Part shown: positions 37,150 to 45,734 of the stretch, in pieces | Numbering within the stretch: position 1 is the first letter of the stretch | Layout: every line of letters begins with the position of its first letter | NCBI RefSeq assembly: GCF_000296775.1 | Contig: NZ_AJLE01000006.1 | Location: 124,001-188,000 of the forward strand | DNA length: 64,000 bases | Reading direction: 5' to 3' | From: Sulfurovum sp. AR | GTDB lineage: Bacteria > Campylobacterota > Campylobacteria > Campylobacterales > Sulfurovaceae | Made by a program: the position numbers and the translations under genes | Notes under the pieces: generated by a model | Told to the model about the DNA's origin: nothing | Database searches by the model: none | The model's input: the letters and a program-made list of their open reading frames with translations, nothing else

Positions 37150-38442
37150 TCAATCCCTTTTCTGTTCTTCACTCACTGATCTTATGATCTGTTTCACTAC
37201 CTTAAACGTACGCTCTACAGATTCTAGATCCACCATCTCTCTGGTAGAATGAGGGTAACGGATCGTTGGCCCGATGGAGGCAAACTTCATGTCAGGGTAT
37301 TTCTCTGCGATAACGCCGCATTCAAGTCCTGCATGTATCGCCATCATCTTTGTTTTACCGAACACGGATTGCACTTCTTGGCTTACAAGATTGGTAAAAT
37401 CACTGATATCCGGTTTCCACGCAGGGTATTTATCTTCAAGTTTTACGTGGAAACCGTAAGTGTTAAAGAACGCCAATGTTTCTTGTGAAATATCTTCCAG
37501 CTTCACCGCATCCATGGCACGTGCACTGGTTTCCACAAGAAGTCCCCCTTTCTCATCAGCAGTGATAATCGCCAGGTTGATACTGACGTCAGGAATGCCC
37601 AGCTCCTCATTCTGTGCATGTACGCCGTGCTTGAATCGATGTATCATCTCTATAGTTTTTTCACCCTCACTCAACACTTTCGGTCTCTCAGTTAGTTCAC
37701 GTACCTTGACCAACGCTATGTTCTCCAACTTCGATGCACTACGTACAATGGCCACTGCATTGGCTGGAATAGAATTTCGGCGTTCCCCAGCATAGATACT
37801 TGCCAACTGTGTGACCTGATGCTCATGTAAATACTCGCCCAGTACTTTGATTGCCGAAGGAATACCTTTATCGATATCTACACCTGAGTGTCCACCGACC
37901 AGTCCTTTGACCGCCACTTCATAACAGTACCCGCTTCCATCCACATAGTTGTCTTGTTTTGAGGCTGTAATATCCACACCGCCTGCACACCCTATATAAA
38001 CTTCTGCTTCATCTTCACTGTCCAGGTTTAGCATGTATGGGCTCTTCAGATCAAAGGCAACTTCATTTGCTCCTATGAGCCCCACCTCTTCATCTGCAGT
38101 CAACAGAAACTCCAACTCTTGGCCTTCATCCATAAGCTGCATCATCATCGCTATGGCCATACCATTATCTGCACCCAGTGAAGCCCCTTTGGCTTTCATC
38201 CAGCCATCCTCTATATAGGTTTCTAGAACAGGAGCCTTGCCCATACAGACCATGTCATAATGTGCCTGAAGACAGAGTGTCGGTCTGCCTTTTGAGAGGT
38301 AAATGTTTTTAACATCATCAACTTCAACTTCATATCCTCTTTCTTCAGCAAACGCTACTAAAAATTCCAATAACCTATCTGCTATTTTACTGCAGTGCGG
38401 GATCTGTGTGAGGGTTTGAAAGTGCTCGATAATGGATGACAT
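37150..38442 (-). CDS. pepD: Aminoacyl-histidine dipeptidase (PepD, M20 family)
   Basis: 430 residues from the ATG at 38442; a TTG six codons upstream falls just next to the -10 and would be outside the transcript. M20 metal site: LQAHYDMVC, LGADNGMAIAMMMQ and TADEEVGLIGAN. SIGPTIRYPHSTREMVDLESV ends the catalytic region. Such enzymes cleave Xaa-His and other dipeptides in the cytoplasm. Confidence 0.92.
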   Translation of the reverse strand: MSSIIEHFQTLTQIPHCSKIADRLLEFLVAFAEERGYEVEVDDVKNIYLSKGRPTLCLQAHYDMVCMGKAPVLETYIEDGWMKAKGASLGADNGMAIAMMMQLMDEGQELEFLLTADEEVGLIGANEVAFDLKSPYMLNLDSEDEAEVYIGCAGGVDITASKQDNYVDGSGYCYEVAVKGLVGGHSGVDIDKGIPSAIKVLGEYLHEHQVTQLASIYAGERRNSIPANAVAIVRSASKLENIALVKVRELTERPKVLSEGEKTIEMIHRFKHGVHAQNEELGIPDVSINLAIITADEKGGLLVETSARAMDAVKLEDISQETLAFFNTYGFHVKLEDKYPAWKPDISDFTNLVSQEVQSVFGKTKMMAIHAGLECGVIAEKYPDMKFASIGPTIRYPHSTREMVDLESVERTFKVVKQIIRSVSEEQKRD

Positions 38443-38460
38443 ATAGACTCTTTTTTCCAA

Positions 38461-38466
38461 ATTATA
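38461..38466 (-). promoter_or_regulatory. -10 element of pepD
   Basis: TATAAT on the minus strand, about 19 bases before the chosen pepD ATG, leaving a very short leader with AAAGAG as ribosome binding site. It argues against the upstream TTG start. Confidence 0.55.
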
Positions 38467-38497
38467 GTAAAATCATATAAAAAAACAGGGAGTCTGC

Positions 38498-38680
38498 ATG
38501 GAACATTTTTTTACCTGTCCCTATTGCTGGGAACGCATCTCCATGATACTGGACAGTTCGGAGGAAGAGAGTGAGTATATTGAAGACTGTGAAGTCTGCT
38601 GTCGTCCTATAGAACTTCATTTCAGGTTTTTGGGGGAAGTGTTAGTGAGCTTTGAGGCCAGAAGAATGGAAGGGATCTAA
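38498..38680 (+). CDS. CPXCG-motif cysteine-rich small protein
   Basis: 60 residues. Two pairs of cysteines, CPYC (7-10) and CEVCC (31-35) followed by RPI, form a likely zinc ribbon of the Cys-rich CPXCG family (PF14255). The middle is acidic (DSSEEESEYIED). AGGGAG precedes the ATG. Function unknown. Its last 4 bases overlap the convergent gene at 38677. Confidence 0.82.
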   Translation: MEHFFTCPYCWERISMILDSSEEESEYIEDCEVCCRPIELHFRFLGEVLVSFEARRMEGI

Positions 38681-38895
38681 CCTTCACCCTCCAGCTTTTC
38701 AAAGCGGGGGATGAAGAGACCATTTACCTCAACTTTTTCTACAAACATTTCATACGGACGCACCCACATTCCTTGATCCCCATATAAAGCCTTATAGACC
38801 ACCATCCACTCCTCAGTCTCTGAGTGTTGTGCTGTCATAAACACCTCATAAAGGTTTCCTTTATAGTGTCTATACACTCCCTTTTCCAATTTCAT
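38677..38895 (-). CDS. DUF1653-family small protein
   Basis: 72 residues from the ATG at 38895, preferred over an upstream TTG because AGAAGG lies 9 bases before it. GVYRHYKGNLYEVFMTAQHSE, WMVVYKALYGD and MWVRPYEMF match the DUF1653 pattern. Function unknown. Confidence 0.83.
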   Translation of the reverse strand: MKLEKGVYRHYKGNLYEVFMTAQHSETEEWMVVYKALYGDQGMWVRPYEMFVEKVEVNGLFIPRFEKLEGEG

Positions 38896-38999
38896 TCTAA
38901 ACATCCTTCTCTTCAACTATTTACTTTAGTCTATACCATTTTCCATTAAAGATACTATAATATACTAATCATTATAGATTTTATGTAAAAGGATAGACA

Positions 39000-39584
39000 A
39001 TGAAACAGTGGCGTTTAGATTTTAGAGTGTGGCACTGGGTACATGCAACGGTTATTTTAGGCCTGCTTGGAACAGTATTTTTACGTAAAACCTTTTTAAG
39101 TTGGAGATCGAACTCTGAGCTGCTTACTCAAAAACTTTCAGAGATCAATATTGAAGTCACAGCTGATCAAGCGAAAACACTTGCCACAGCTATCCGTGCA
39201 CCTATGTGGGAGTGGCACATCCTCTTAGGGTATGCATTTGCAGTTTTACTCCTGTGGAGACTCTTGCTCTTTTTTACCCAAAGTGGCAAAAGCAACTATC
39301 AAAACTTCAAAGAAAAGACCTTCCATAAAAAAATGGTCACTATGAGTTATATCGTTTTCTATGCTGTCCTGCTTTTTATGGCCATTACAGGATTGACCAT
39401 TCACTTTTATGAAGCACTTTCTCTTACAAAAGATACAGCCCATGATATCAAAGAGATACATGAACTTGTTTATAATGCCGTATTGATCTTTGTGCCATTG
39501 CATATCATCGGGGTTATTGTTGCTGAAAGCAGAGATGAACAAGGGATCATTTCAGATATGATCCATGGAGGAAGTAAAGCTTGA
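39000..39584 (+). CDS. Cytochrome b561-type membrane protein
   Basis: 194 residues with four membrane helices (about 8-28, 72-92, 112-134, 155-177). Histidines at 12, 15, 73, 135, 154 and 168 are placed to ligate two b hemes near the membrane faces, as in hydrogenase or formate dehydrogenase cytochrome b subunits (PF01292). No dehydrogenase or c-type partner is adjacent, so its electron donor is unknown. Likely quinone-linked. Confidence 0.85.
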   Translation: MKQWRLDFRVWHWVHATVILGLLGTVFLRKTFLSWRSNSELLTQKLSEINIEVTADQAKTLATAIRAPMWEWHILLGYAFAVLLLWRLLLFFTQSGKSNYQNFKEKTFHKKMVTMSYIVFYAVLLFMAITGLTIHFYEALSLTKDTAHDIKEIHELVYNAVLIFVPLHIIGVIVAESRDEQGIISDMIHGGSKA

Positions 39585-39595
39585 TCTGGAAAAAC

Positions 39596-39647
39596 ATCAG
39601 TGTCATATGAACATATGACACTGATTCCCATATAGATTATGGGAATC
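39596..39647. terminator. Double stem-loop between convergent cytochrome b and metH genes
   Basis: ATCAGTGTCATATG (39596-39609) and CATATGACACTGAT (39612-39625) are a perfect 14-base inverted repeat. GATTCCCATA (39623-39632) and TATGGGAATC (39638-39647) form a second 10-bp stem sharing three bases with the first. Probably a bidirectional terminator pair, although T tracts are poor. Confidence 0.6.
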
Positions 39648-39665
39648 AGATAAAGTCCTCAAAAC

Positions 39666-42600
39666 TTATAAAGAATAATAGGTCGCACTTTTATGGTGTA
39701 CCACCAGTGCCGTAGTACTCTGCTCTGGTACGATCTGGAATGTCTCAGAGAGTTCGATACCAAACTCCTCGGGTTTTAACATATCAAACAACTCTCTACT
39801 CTGTTCAAGGTCTGGACATGCCGGGTATCCGAACGAATATCTCGCCCCCTGATAACGGTTCATACGCACATCACGTAACGTATTGCCTTCATCGTTCGCA
39901 GTGATATTCAGATCCAAACGTATCTGTTTATGTACGACTTCAGCCAATGCCTCAGCCAGTTCAACGGAGAGCCCATGTACCATATTGTACTCCAGGTATT
40001 TACCTGCATCGTAAAGCTCTTTTTCATAGGCACTGAATTTCGCACCTGCACTGACACAGGTAAGTGCAATGACATCGTGTCTGTCATGTCTGAAAAAGTC
40101 AGAAAGTGCCCGGTGAGGTTTTCTGCCTTGTCTAGGAAAAGAGAATTTCGTGACTGCCCTGCCGATAACCTTGTTTAAAGGTTCACGGTTGGCATTGGCA
40201 TCGACATTCCACCCTTCACTCTCATCAAACAAGAACAATTCCTGATCATCGCTCCTACAAGGATAATATCCATAGATGATCGTTGGTTCAAAAAGATCTT
40301 TTTCGATAAACTCTTTTTTCAAGCGTTCAAAAGCAGGATAGACCGTCTCATCAATGAGCTTTTGATACGCCTCTTTATCCATACCTTTACTCTTATAGCC
40401 CCAGTGCATCTTAAAGACAGAACGTGTATTGATCCACTCGTAGATCATGGAGAGATCCAAGTCTTCTTTTTGTAGTACTCTTCTTCCCCAGAATGGCGGT
40501 GTAGGTATCTCCACTTTCTCAGGCATCTCTATCTCTTCAAATGGTGGTATCACCACCTCTTTTACTTCTTTCTCTACACGTTCTACCATATCTCCAGCCA
40601 GACGTGTATCCAGTCCTACACTTGGGTCTTCATTGAACTTCTCTATACGGCTCATAGCGATCACACCGTCAAATGCATCACGACAGTAGAATATAGGGCC
40701 TTTATAGATAGGTCTACAGAAATCATCCACAAAAGAGCGTGTCAGTGCTGCACCACCCAAGAGTACAGGTATCTCCATACCCATCTCGGCCATCGTTTCA
40801 AGATTCTCTTTCATCACTGCTGTGGATTTCACCAGGAGACCGCTCATCCCTATAGCCTGTATGGGTTGTTTTTCTATCACATCAAGGTACTCTTGAAGTT
40901 CAGTTTTGATCCCTACATTGACCACTTTAAAACCATTATTCGAAAGGATAATGTCTACAAGGTTTTTACCCACATCATGGACATCACCTTTGACTGTACC
41001 GATCACCAGTGTGGTATCTGTCTCTTTTTCCTGTTTGGTCAAATAAGGATTGAGGTAATCTACCGTTGTTTTCATCGTCTCAGCACTTTGTAGAACAAAA
41101 GGAAGTTGCATCTGTCCTGAACCAAAGAGTTCACCCACCACTTTCATCGCGTCAATAAGAATTTCGTTCACTATCACATCCGGGTGTATCTCATGGCGAG
41201 CCTCTTCTACAAGTGGCAGCATACGTTCTTTGTCACCATCCATAAGAAGTTTTTTGATCTTCTCTTCATGACTCATAGCCTCATAGGCTTCATCTGCACC
41301 TTCATCTTCTACCACTGCATCTGCAAAATGATCGATGAATTTAAACAATGATTTCTCATCTGGTGTAAAGAGTAATTCTTCACAAATAGCAATATCCTCT
41401 GCTGTCATTTTTGCAAGTGGAATGATATGCTTCACATTGATGATCACGGATGTCATACCTGCTTGTACACAGTGATGTAAGAAGACCGAGTTCAGGTAGA
41501 ATCTCGCATGTTTTTCCAGTCCGAATGAAATATTTGAGAGTCCAAGAGTAGAACCTACCTCAGGATAGATCTCATGTATCTCTTTGATGGCTTCATAGGC
41601 ATTCTTCCCCGCAAACCTGTCTTCTTCTTCACCCGTACCCACAGTAAAGGCCAGCATATCGAACATGATATTCTGCGGTTCCAGCCCATGTGTGTTCACG
41701 GCAAGTTCGTACATGCGTTTAGCCACTGCTACTTTCTTCTCTTTGGTTCTTGCCATCCCCTCTTCATCGATCACAAGACAGACAAGCACAGCCCCATACT
41801 TCTTAGCCAATTTACAATAGGTTGCAAAGTTTTCTTCGCCATCTTCAAGGTTCGTTGAGTTAATGATCGGCTTTCCACCGATACACTTCAGTCCCTCTTC
41901 TATGGTATTGGGTCGTGTAGCATCTGGCATCAGAGGAAGTGGTATCTTCTGGTTATAGAGCTCCATAACCGCTCTCATATCCTTAGCACCGTCACGCCCT
42001 GCAAACTCCACATTGACATCAAGCATATGCGCTCCATCACGTACCTGTGCCTGACCAACAGTAAGTGTACCTTCATAGTCACTGGCCAGAATGAGCTCTC
42101 TAAATGCTTTTGACCCCGTCGCATTGGAACGCTCTCCTATCAGTAAAGGAGCCGGTTCTTGGAAAAGTTCTACCGTGTTAAATAGAGATGCCACACTTGG
42201 TTTGATACTCCCTGTTGGTTTTTTAGGAATTATCACTTCCGCTTCTTTTTTAAGCGCCTGAATATGCTGAGGCGTAGTACCACAACATCCACCTAAAAAG
42301 CTTACTCCATCATACCCTGTAAATTCCAATTGCTTTTCAGTAAATTCATCTGGTCCCATTGGATAGTAGGTGTATCCTCCACGGTTTTGAGGCAGTCCGG
42401 CATTCGCATGGATTGAGATAGGTCCATGCCAGAGTTCAGAGAGTGTCTTGAGATGTTTTTTTACCTGATCCGGTCCAGTACCACAGTTAAATCCAAGCGA
42501 TAATATATCAAACGGTTCAAGGATGGTAACTATCGTCTCGGCATTGGTACCTATGAGCATGGTTCCACTGAGTTCGATCGTGACAGAAACCATGATAGGA

Positions 42601-43190
42601 AGCTGAACTTCTCTCTCATCATTTGCATCCTGACAGGCATGAAGTGCTGCTTTGATCTGTAGAGGATCCTGACAGGTTTCCAAAAGGAAAACATCACATC
42701 CCCCATCAATAAGTCCAAGCGCAACAAGTTTATACCCCTCATACATCTCATCATAATGAATATGCCCTAGAGAAGGAAGCTTTGTTCCAGGTCCTATAGA
42801 ACCTAAGACAAACTTCGGTGACTCCTCAGTACCGTACTCATTACATACCTCTTTGACGAGCTGCGCACCTTTTTTAGAAAGTTCATAGGCCCGTTCACCC
42901 ATATCATATTCATCAAGTACCCATGGCATAGTACCAAATGTATTTGTCTTTAATAGATCGGCACCCGCCATAGCATAACGCTTATGTATACGTCCTATAA
43001 GTTCCGGTGCTGTATCATTCAATAACTCATTACACCCCTCTTGAGAAATACCTTTGTCATCCAACCATGCGTCAGCCGGAACTTTAAGGTCTTGTATCTG
43101 TGTACCCATTGCACCATCGATGACGAGTATACGCTCTTGTAAAAGTGATTTGATTGTTTCTGTAATAGACAAAAAACGCCCCTTTATCAT
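39666..43190 (-). CDS. metH: Cobalamin-dependent methionine synthase
   Basis: 1174 residues with all four MetH modules: homocysteine-binding (about 10-325, zinc cysteines in LGFNCGTG and GGCCGTTP), methyltetrahydrofolate-binding (about 345-610), cap plus cobalamin-binding (about 650-880, with GDVHDVGKN carrying the lower-ligand His), and the S-adenosylmethionine reactivation domain (about 900-1174, RYSFGYPACPDLEQ). Completes methionine synthesis after MetX and MetY. Confidence 0.97.
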   Translation of the reverse strand: MIKGRFLSITETIKSLLQERILVIDGAMGTQIQDLKVPADAWLDDKGISQEGCNELLNDTAPELIGRIHKRYAMAGADLLKTNTFGTMPWVLDEYDMGERAYELSKKGAQLVKEVCNEYGTEESPKFVLGSIGPGTKLPSLGHIHYDEMYEGYKLVALGLIDGGCDVFLLETCQDPLQIKAALHACQDANDEREVQLPIMVSVTIELSGTMLIGTNAETIVTILEPFDILSLGFNCGTGPDQVKKHLKTLSELWHGPISIHANAGLPQNRGGYTYYPMGPDEFTEKQLEFTGYDGVSFLGGCCGTTPQHIQALKKEAEVIIPKKPTGSIKPSVASLFNTVELFQEPAPLLIGERSNATGSKAFRELILASDYEGTLTVGQAQVRDGAHMLDVNVEFAGRDGAKDMRAVMELYNQKIPLPLMPDATRPNTIEEGLKCIGGKPIINSTNLEDGEENFATYCKLAKKYGAVLVCLVIDEEGMARTKEKKVAVAKRMYELAVNTHGLEPQNIMFDMLAFTVGTGEEEDRFAGKNAYEAIKEIHEIYPEVGSTLGLSNISFGLEKHARFYLNSVFLHHCVQAGMTSVIINVKHIIPLAKMTAEDIAICEELLFTPDEKSLFKFIDHFADAVVEDEGADEAYEAMSHEEKIKKLLMDGDKERMLPLVEEARHEIHPDVIVNEILIDAMKVVGELFGSGQMQLPFVLQSAETMKTTVDYLNPYLTKQEKETDTTLVIGTVKGDVHDVGKNLVDIILSNNGFKVVNVGIKTELQEYLDVIEKQPIQAIGMSGLLVKSTAVMKENLETMAEMGMEIPVLLGGAALTRSFVDDFCRPIYKGPIFYCRDAFDGVIAMSRIEKFNEDPSVGLDTRLAGDMVERVEKEVKEVVIPPFEEIEMPEKVEIPTPPFWGRRVLQKEDLDLSMIYEWINTRSVFKMHWGYKSKGMDKEAYQKLIDETVYPAFERLKKEFIEKDLFEPTIIYGYYPCRSDDQELFLFDESEGWNVDANANREPLNKVIGRAVTKFSFPRQGRKPHRALSDFFRHDRHDVIALTCVSAGAKFSAYEKELYDAGKYLEYNMVHGLSVELAEALAEVVHKQIRLDLNITANDEGNTLRDVRMNRYQGARYSFGYPACPDLEQSRELFDMLKPEEFGIELSETFQIVPEQSTTALVVHHKSATYYSL

Positions 43191-43284
43191 AATTCTGTAA
43201 TTGTAGCAAAGTATGAAGAAAATATGATTAAATCTTGGTCGTAAGGTAGTGTATTATGTCCATATAAGCTATAGATAGATACTA

Positions 43285-43390
43285 TATAATGTATCATAAT
43301 ATAAGGCTAAACTCATTGTGAAGTGAGGGCAGAAAGTTATGGGTCTCAATGCAGATCGCCAAACTGCCAAATGTATTTGATCTGCATTTG
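43285..43390 (+). promoter_or_regulatory. Promoter and candidate pseudoknotted RNA leader of the PAS gene
   Basis: TATAAT (43285-43290) puts the start near 43297, leaving a leader of about 150 bases. In it: a 6-bp hairpin CTCATT-GTGA-AGTGAG (43312-43327) capped by a GNRA loop; GGCAG (43328-43332) with CTGCC (43364-43368); and AATGCAGATC (43348-43357) with GATCTGCATT (43379-43388). The last two cross, so they form an H-type pseudoknot or exclude each other. Loosely like GEMM-I but without its conserved core. Confidence 0.45.
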
Positions 43391-43448
43391 TACTTCATTG
43401 TGTCCTATAAACCTTTAATACAACATATCTATTGTCCATGGAGAAAAA

Positions 43449-43901
43449 ATGGGAAAAACAGTTAAAAATATTATTACCGGTCAAGAGATCACAAAACCAG
43501 ATCCTATAGATGTAGAAGTACCATTTGATGGTGGTGTAATGATCACGGAGACAGATCCGGCAGGTATCATCACTTATGCCAATCGTAAATTTCGTGAACT
43601 TACCGGGTATACGAAAGAAGAACTCATTGGAGCACCACACAGCATAAACAGACATCCGGATATGCCAAAAGCAGCGTTCAAAGAGTTATGGGAAACAATC
43701 AAAGGTGGAAACTACTGGGAAGGTTTTGTCAAAAATATGACAAGCGAAGGTAAATATTACAATGTGGTTGTATGGATCAAACCTAAATTGGATGATGATG
43801 GCAATCTCATCGGATATATCGCAGGAAGAAAGATCCCAGATAAAGACCTTATGCAAAGAGCTTTTGACAAATACAAGGTCATGAAGAATGATGAAGTGTA
43901 G
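43449..43901 (+). CDS. PAS-only protein, Aer/CetB-like redox sensor
   Basis: 150 residues, one PAS domain (about 25-140). ITYANRKFRELTGYTKEEL and RHPDMPKAAFKELW closely match the FAD-binding PAS of Aer, and VWIKP fits the later strand. There is no transducer, kinase or output domain, as in C. jejuni CetB, which signals through a separate membrane transducer (CetA); no such partner is adjacent. GGAG lies 5 bases before the ATG. Confidence 0.88.
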   Translation: MGKTVKNIITGQEITKPDPIDVEVPFDGGVMITETDPAGIITYANRKFRELTGYTKEELIGAPHSINRHPDMPKAAFKELWETIKGGNYWEGFVKNMTSEGKYYNVVVWIKPKLDDDGNLIGYIAGRKIPDKDLMQRAFDKYKVMKNDEV

Positions 43902-43922
43902 TTAATGGGGCAACCCATTAAC
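43901..43922. terminator. GCAA-capped stem-loop after the PAS gene
   Basis: GTTAATGGG-GCAA-CCCATTAAC, 9-bp perfect stem closed by a GNRA loop, directly after the PAS stop. No T tract follows it, so it may protect the 3' end rather than terminate. Confidence 0.5.
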
Positions 43923-43935
43923 CAAAAAGTATATC

Positions 43936-43956
43936 AAAGGCTATAAAGCCTTTTTT
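43936..43956 (+). terminator. Rho-independent terminator of the PAS gene
   Basis: AAAGGC-TATAAA-GCCTTT followed by three more T on the plus strand. The stem overlaps the last codons of the convergent gene at 43941. Confidence 0.6.
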
Positions 43957-44171
43957 GCCTCTTGCAATGCCGCGATCACTGCATCGATATTTGCTTTAGG
44001 AATATGCACTTTCCAATCCGGCTCTTCAGCACCTGCCTGCAGTGAAATACCGATACTTGCTACACTTTCACTCTTTGGGCCATAAGGTTCTGCTACTGTC
44101 GTAATCGTGATCTTCCCATCTTTTGTACCACTCAAACCCATTTCATCTATTTTTGTCACTGTGCCACTCAT
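43941..44171 (-). CDS. Small conserved-looking protein of unknown function
   Basis: 76 residues; GGAGAAGAT directly before the ATG supports translation. No signal peptide, membrane segment or cysteine. The N-terminal half looks beta-rich (TVTKIDEMGLSGTKDGKITITTV), the end is a helix (IDAVIAALQEAKKAL). Cytoplasmic. Family not recognised. Confidence 0.65.
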   Translation of the reverse strand: MSGTVTKIDEMGLSGTKDGKITITTVAEPYGPKSESVASIGISLQAGAEEPDWKVHIPKANIDAVIAALQEAKKAL

Positions 44172-44221
44172 ATCTTCTCCTTTAAATTTTTAATATCAAT
44201 GATTATATTACAATGACTTAA

Positions 44222-45181
44222 CTATTTTTTACCTTTGAGCAAACCCATCATTTTGGCCTGCAGACGTAACCACATTTTATGATCAATCGCAGGGAAACCA
44301 GCATAGGTTTTACCCCCTTCAAGGGACTTGGTCACACCACCTTTTCCTGCGATGATTGCGAAGGCACCCACTTCCAAATGTCCCGCAGTGGCACTTTGTC
44401 CACCCATGACTACATTTCTGCCTAAAGTCGTAGAACCTGCAAGACCCACTTGGGCAGCACAAAGGGTGTGTTCACCCACATCACAGTTATGTGCGATCTG
44501 TATCAGATTATCCAGTTTGGTGCCTTTACGTATATAGGTGGTACCAAACACAGCTCTGTCTATGGCACAGTTTGCACCGATCTCTACATCATCTTCTACA
44601 ACCACATTACCATTCTGATAGATCTTCACATGTTCACCAAGCTTTGTATGTGCAAAACCGTACCCATCACAACCAATGACCGTACCACTATGAATGATAC
44701 ACTCAGAACCAATTTTTGTATGATGATAGAGGGTTACATTGGGATGCAATAATGTTCCGGAACCAACAGTCACATTATCTCCAAGATAACAACCGGGTAA
44801 GATAGTCACGTTATCTCCAAGTGTCACATTTTTACCAAAAGAGACGCTCTTATCTATATCACATCCCTTCCCTACTGTAGGTTCTGATGAACCACTCTCA
44901 AGTTTATGTGCAAAAAATTTAGAGGCAAGTGCCAGTTTAAGATACGCTTCATCTGTGACCAGTGCGATCGTTCCGGAAGGCAGCAATCCAGCATGCTTTT
45001 CATCGATCAATACAGCAGCAGCCTTGGTATCTGCCAATTGTGAAGCATATTTACTGTCCGAAAAAAAACTGAGTTGTGTGGAAGTAGCTTCACTTAAGGT
45101 ATGTATCCCTTCGATAGTGATATCCTCACCATGAAAATCTACACCGATATGTTCTGTTATTTGAGAGAGTGTGTAAGTCAT
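44222..45181 (-). CDS. lpxD: UDP-3-O-acylglucosamine N-acyltransferase
   Basis: 319 residues. N-terminal uridine-binding domain, then left-handed beta-helix hexapeptide repeats ([20 protein letters not shown]). Catalytic His lies in [14 protein letters not shown]-terminal helix follows. Adds the N-linked hydroxy-acyl chain in lipid A synthesis. Other lpx genes are not in the window. Confidence 0.96.
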   Translation of the reverse strand: MTYTLSQITEHIGVDFHGEDITIEGIHTLSEATSTQLSFFSDSKYASQLADTKAAAVLIDEKHAGLLPSGTIALVTDEAYLKLALASKFFAHKLESGSSEPTVGKGCDIDKSVSFGKNVTLGDNVTILPGCYLGDNVTVGSGTLLHPNVTLYHHTKIGSECIIHSGTVIGCDGYGFAHTKLGEHVKIYQNGNVVVEDDVEIGANCAIDRAVFGTTYIRKGTKLDNLIQIAHNCDVGEHTLCAAQVGLAGSTTLGRNVVMGGQSATAGHLEVGAFAIIAGKGGVTKSLEGGKTYAGFPAIDHKMWLRLQAKMMGLLKGKK

Positions 45182-45210
45182 AAAGTGGTCCTTTTAACTT
45201 AAAGTAGATG

Positions 45211-45237
45211 TCACTCTCCTGTAAGCAAGGAGAGTGA
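45211..45237 (-). terminator. Stem-loop after ilvBH
   Basis: TCACTCTCC / GGAGAGTGA, 9-bp stem with a 9-base loop (one more T-A pair possible), 17 bases beyond the ilvH stop. No T tract, so termination is uncertain. Confidence 0.5.
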
Positions 45238-45254
45238 TAGAGGTAGAATAATTT

Positions 45255-45734
45255 TTATCTTTCTATGGCAACCACACCGCCGCGTACTATCTCATAAGGA
45301 TTGTAGCGTTGAGCTGCCTCTATAAAATGCTGAATACGTACAGGTTCGTCTGCAACCATGGCAATGATCATTTCTTTACCCACATTGGCGATGCCACCAT
45401 TATAGGCTGCACACAATGCTCCGATATCACTTAAGTGTTCGGTAATAGGGAACTTCACCAATACCATCTCTTTTTCAACCATCTCTTCATGCTCTATAAC
45501 CTTATAGACGGGTATGAGTTTATGCAGTTGTTTCGTGATCTGTTCCATCACTTTAGGAGAACCATTCGTTTCGATCGTAATATGTGACATTTCACTATCG
45601 GGTATTGGTGCCACAGTGAGTGATGCGATGTTATAGCCACGCGCTGCAAAAAGTGATGTCACACGTGCAAGTACAGAACTCTCATTCAATACGATAACGG
45701 AAATAACACGTCTTTCATTCATAGCATTTTCCAT
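45255..45734 (-). CDS. ilvH: Acetolactate synthase small (regulatory) subunit
   Basis: 159 residues. N-terminal ACT domain (about 8-80) with VLNESSVLARVTSLFAARGYNI, and a C-terminal domain of the IlvN/IlvH type. Confers valine feedback control on IlvB. Its ATG shares a base with the ilvB stop (TAATG); the Met five codons later is less likely. Confidence 0.95.
   Translation of the reverse strand: MENAMNERRVISVIVLNESSVLARVTSLFAARGYNIASLTVAPIPDSEMSHITIETNGSPKVMEQITKQLHKLIPVYKVIEHEEMVEKEMVLVKFPITEHLSDIGALCAAYNGGIANVGKEMIIAMVADEPVRIQHFIEAAQRYNPYEIVRGGVVAIER

Noticed and set aside
43191..43448. Cobalamin riboswitch upstream of metH
   Set aside because: No B12-box-like sequence on the metH strand; the paired elements fit the plus-strand leader of the PAS gene better.
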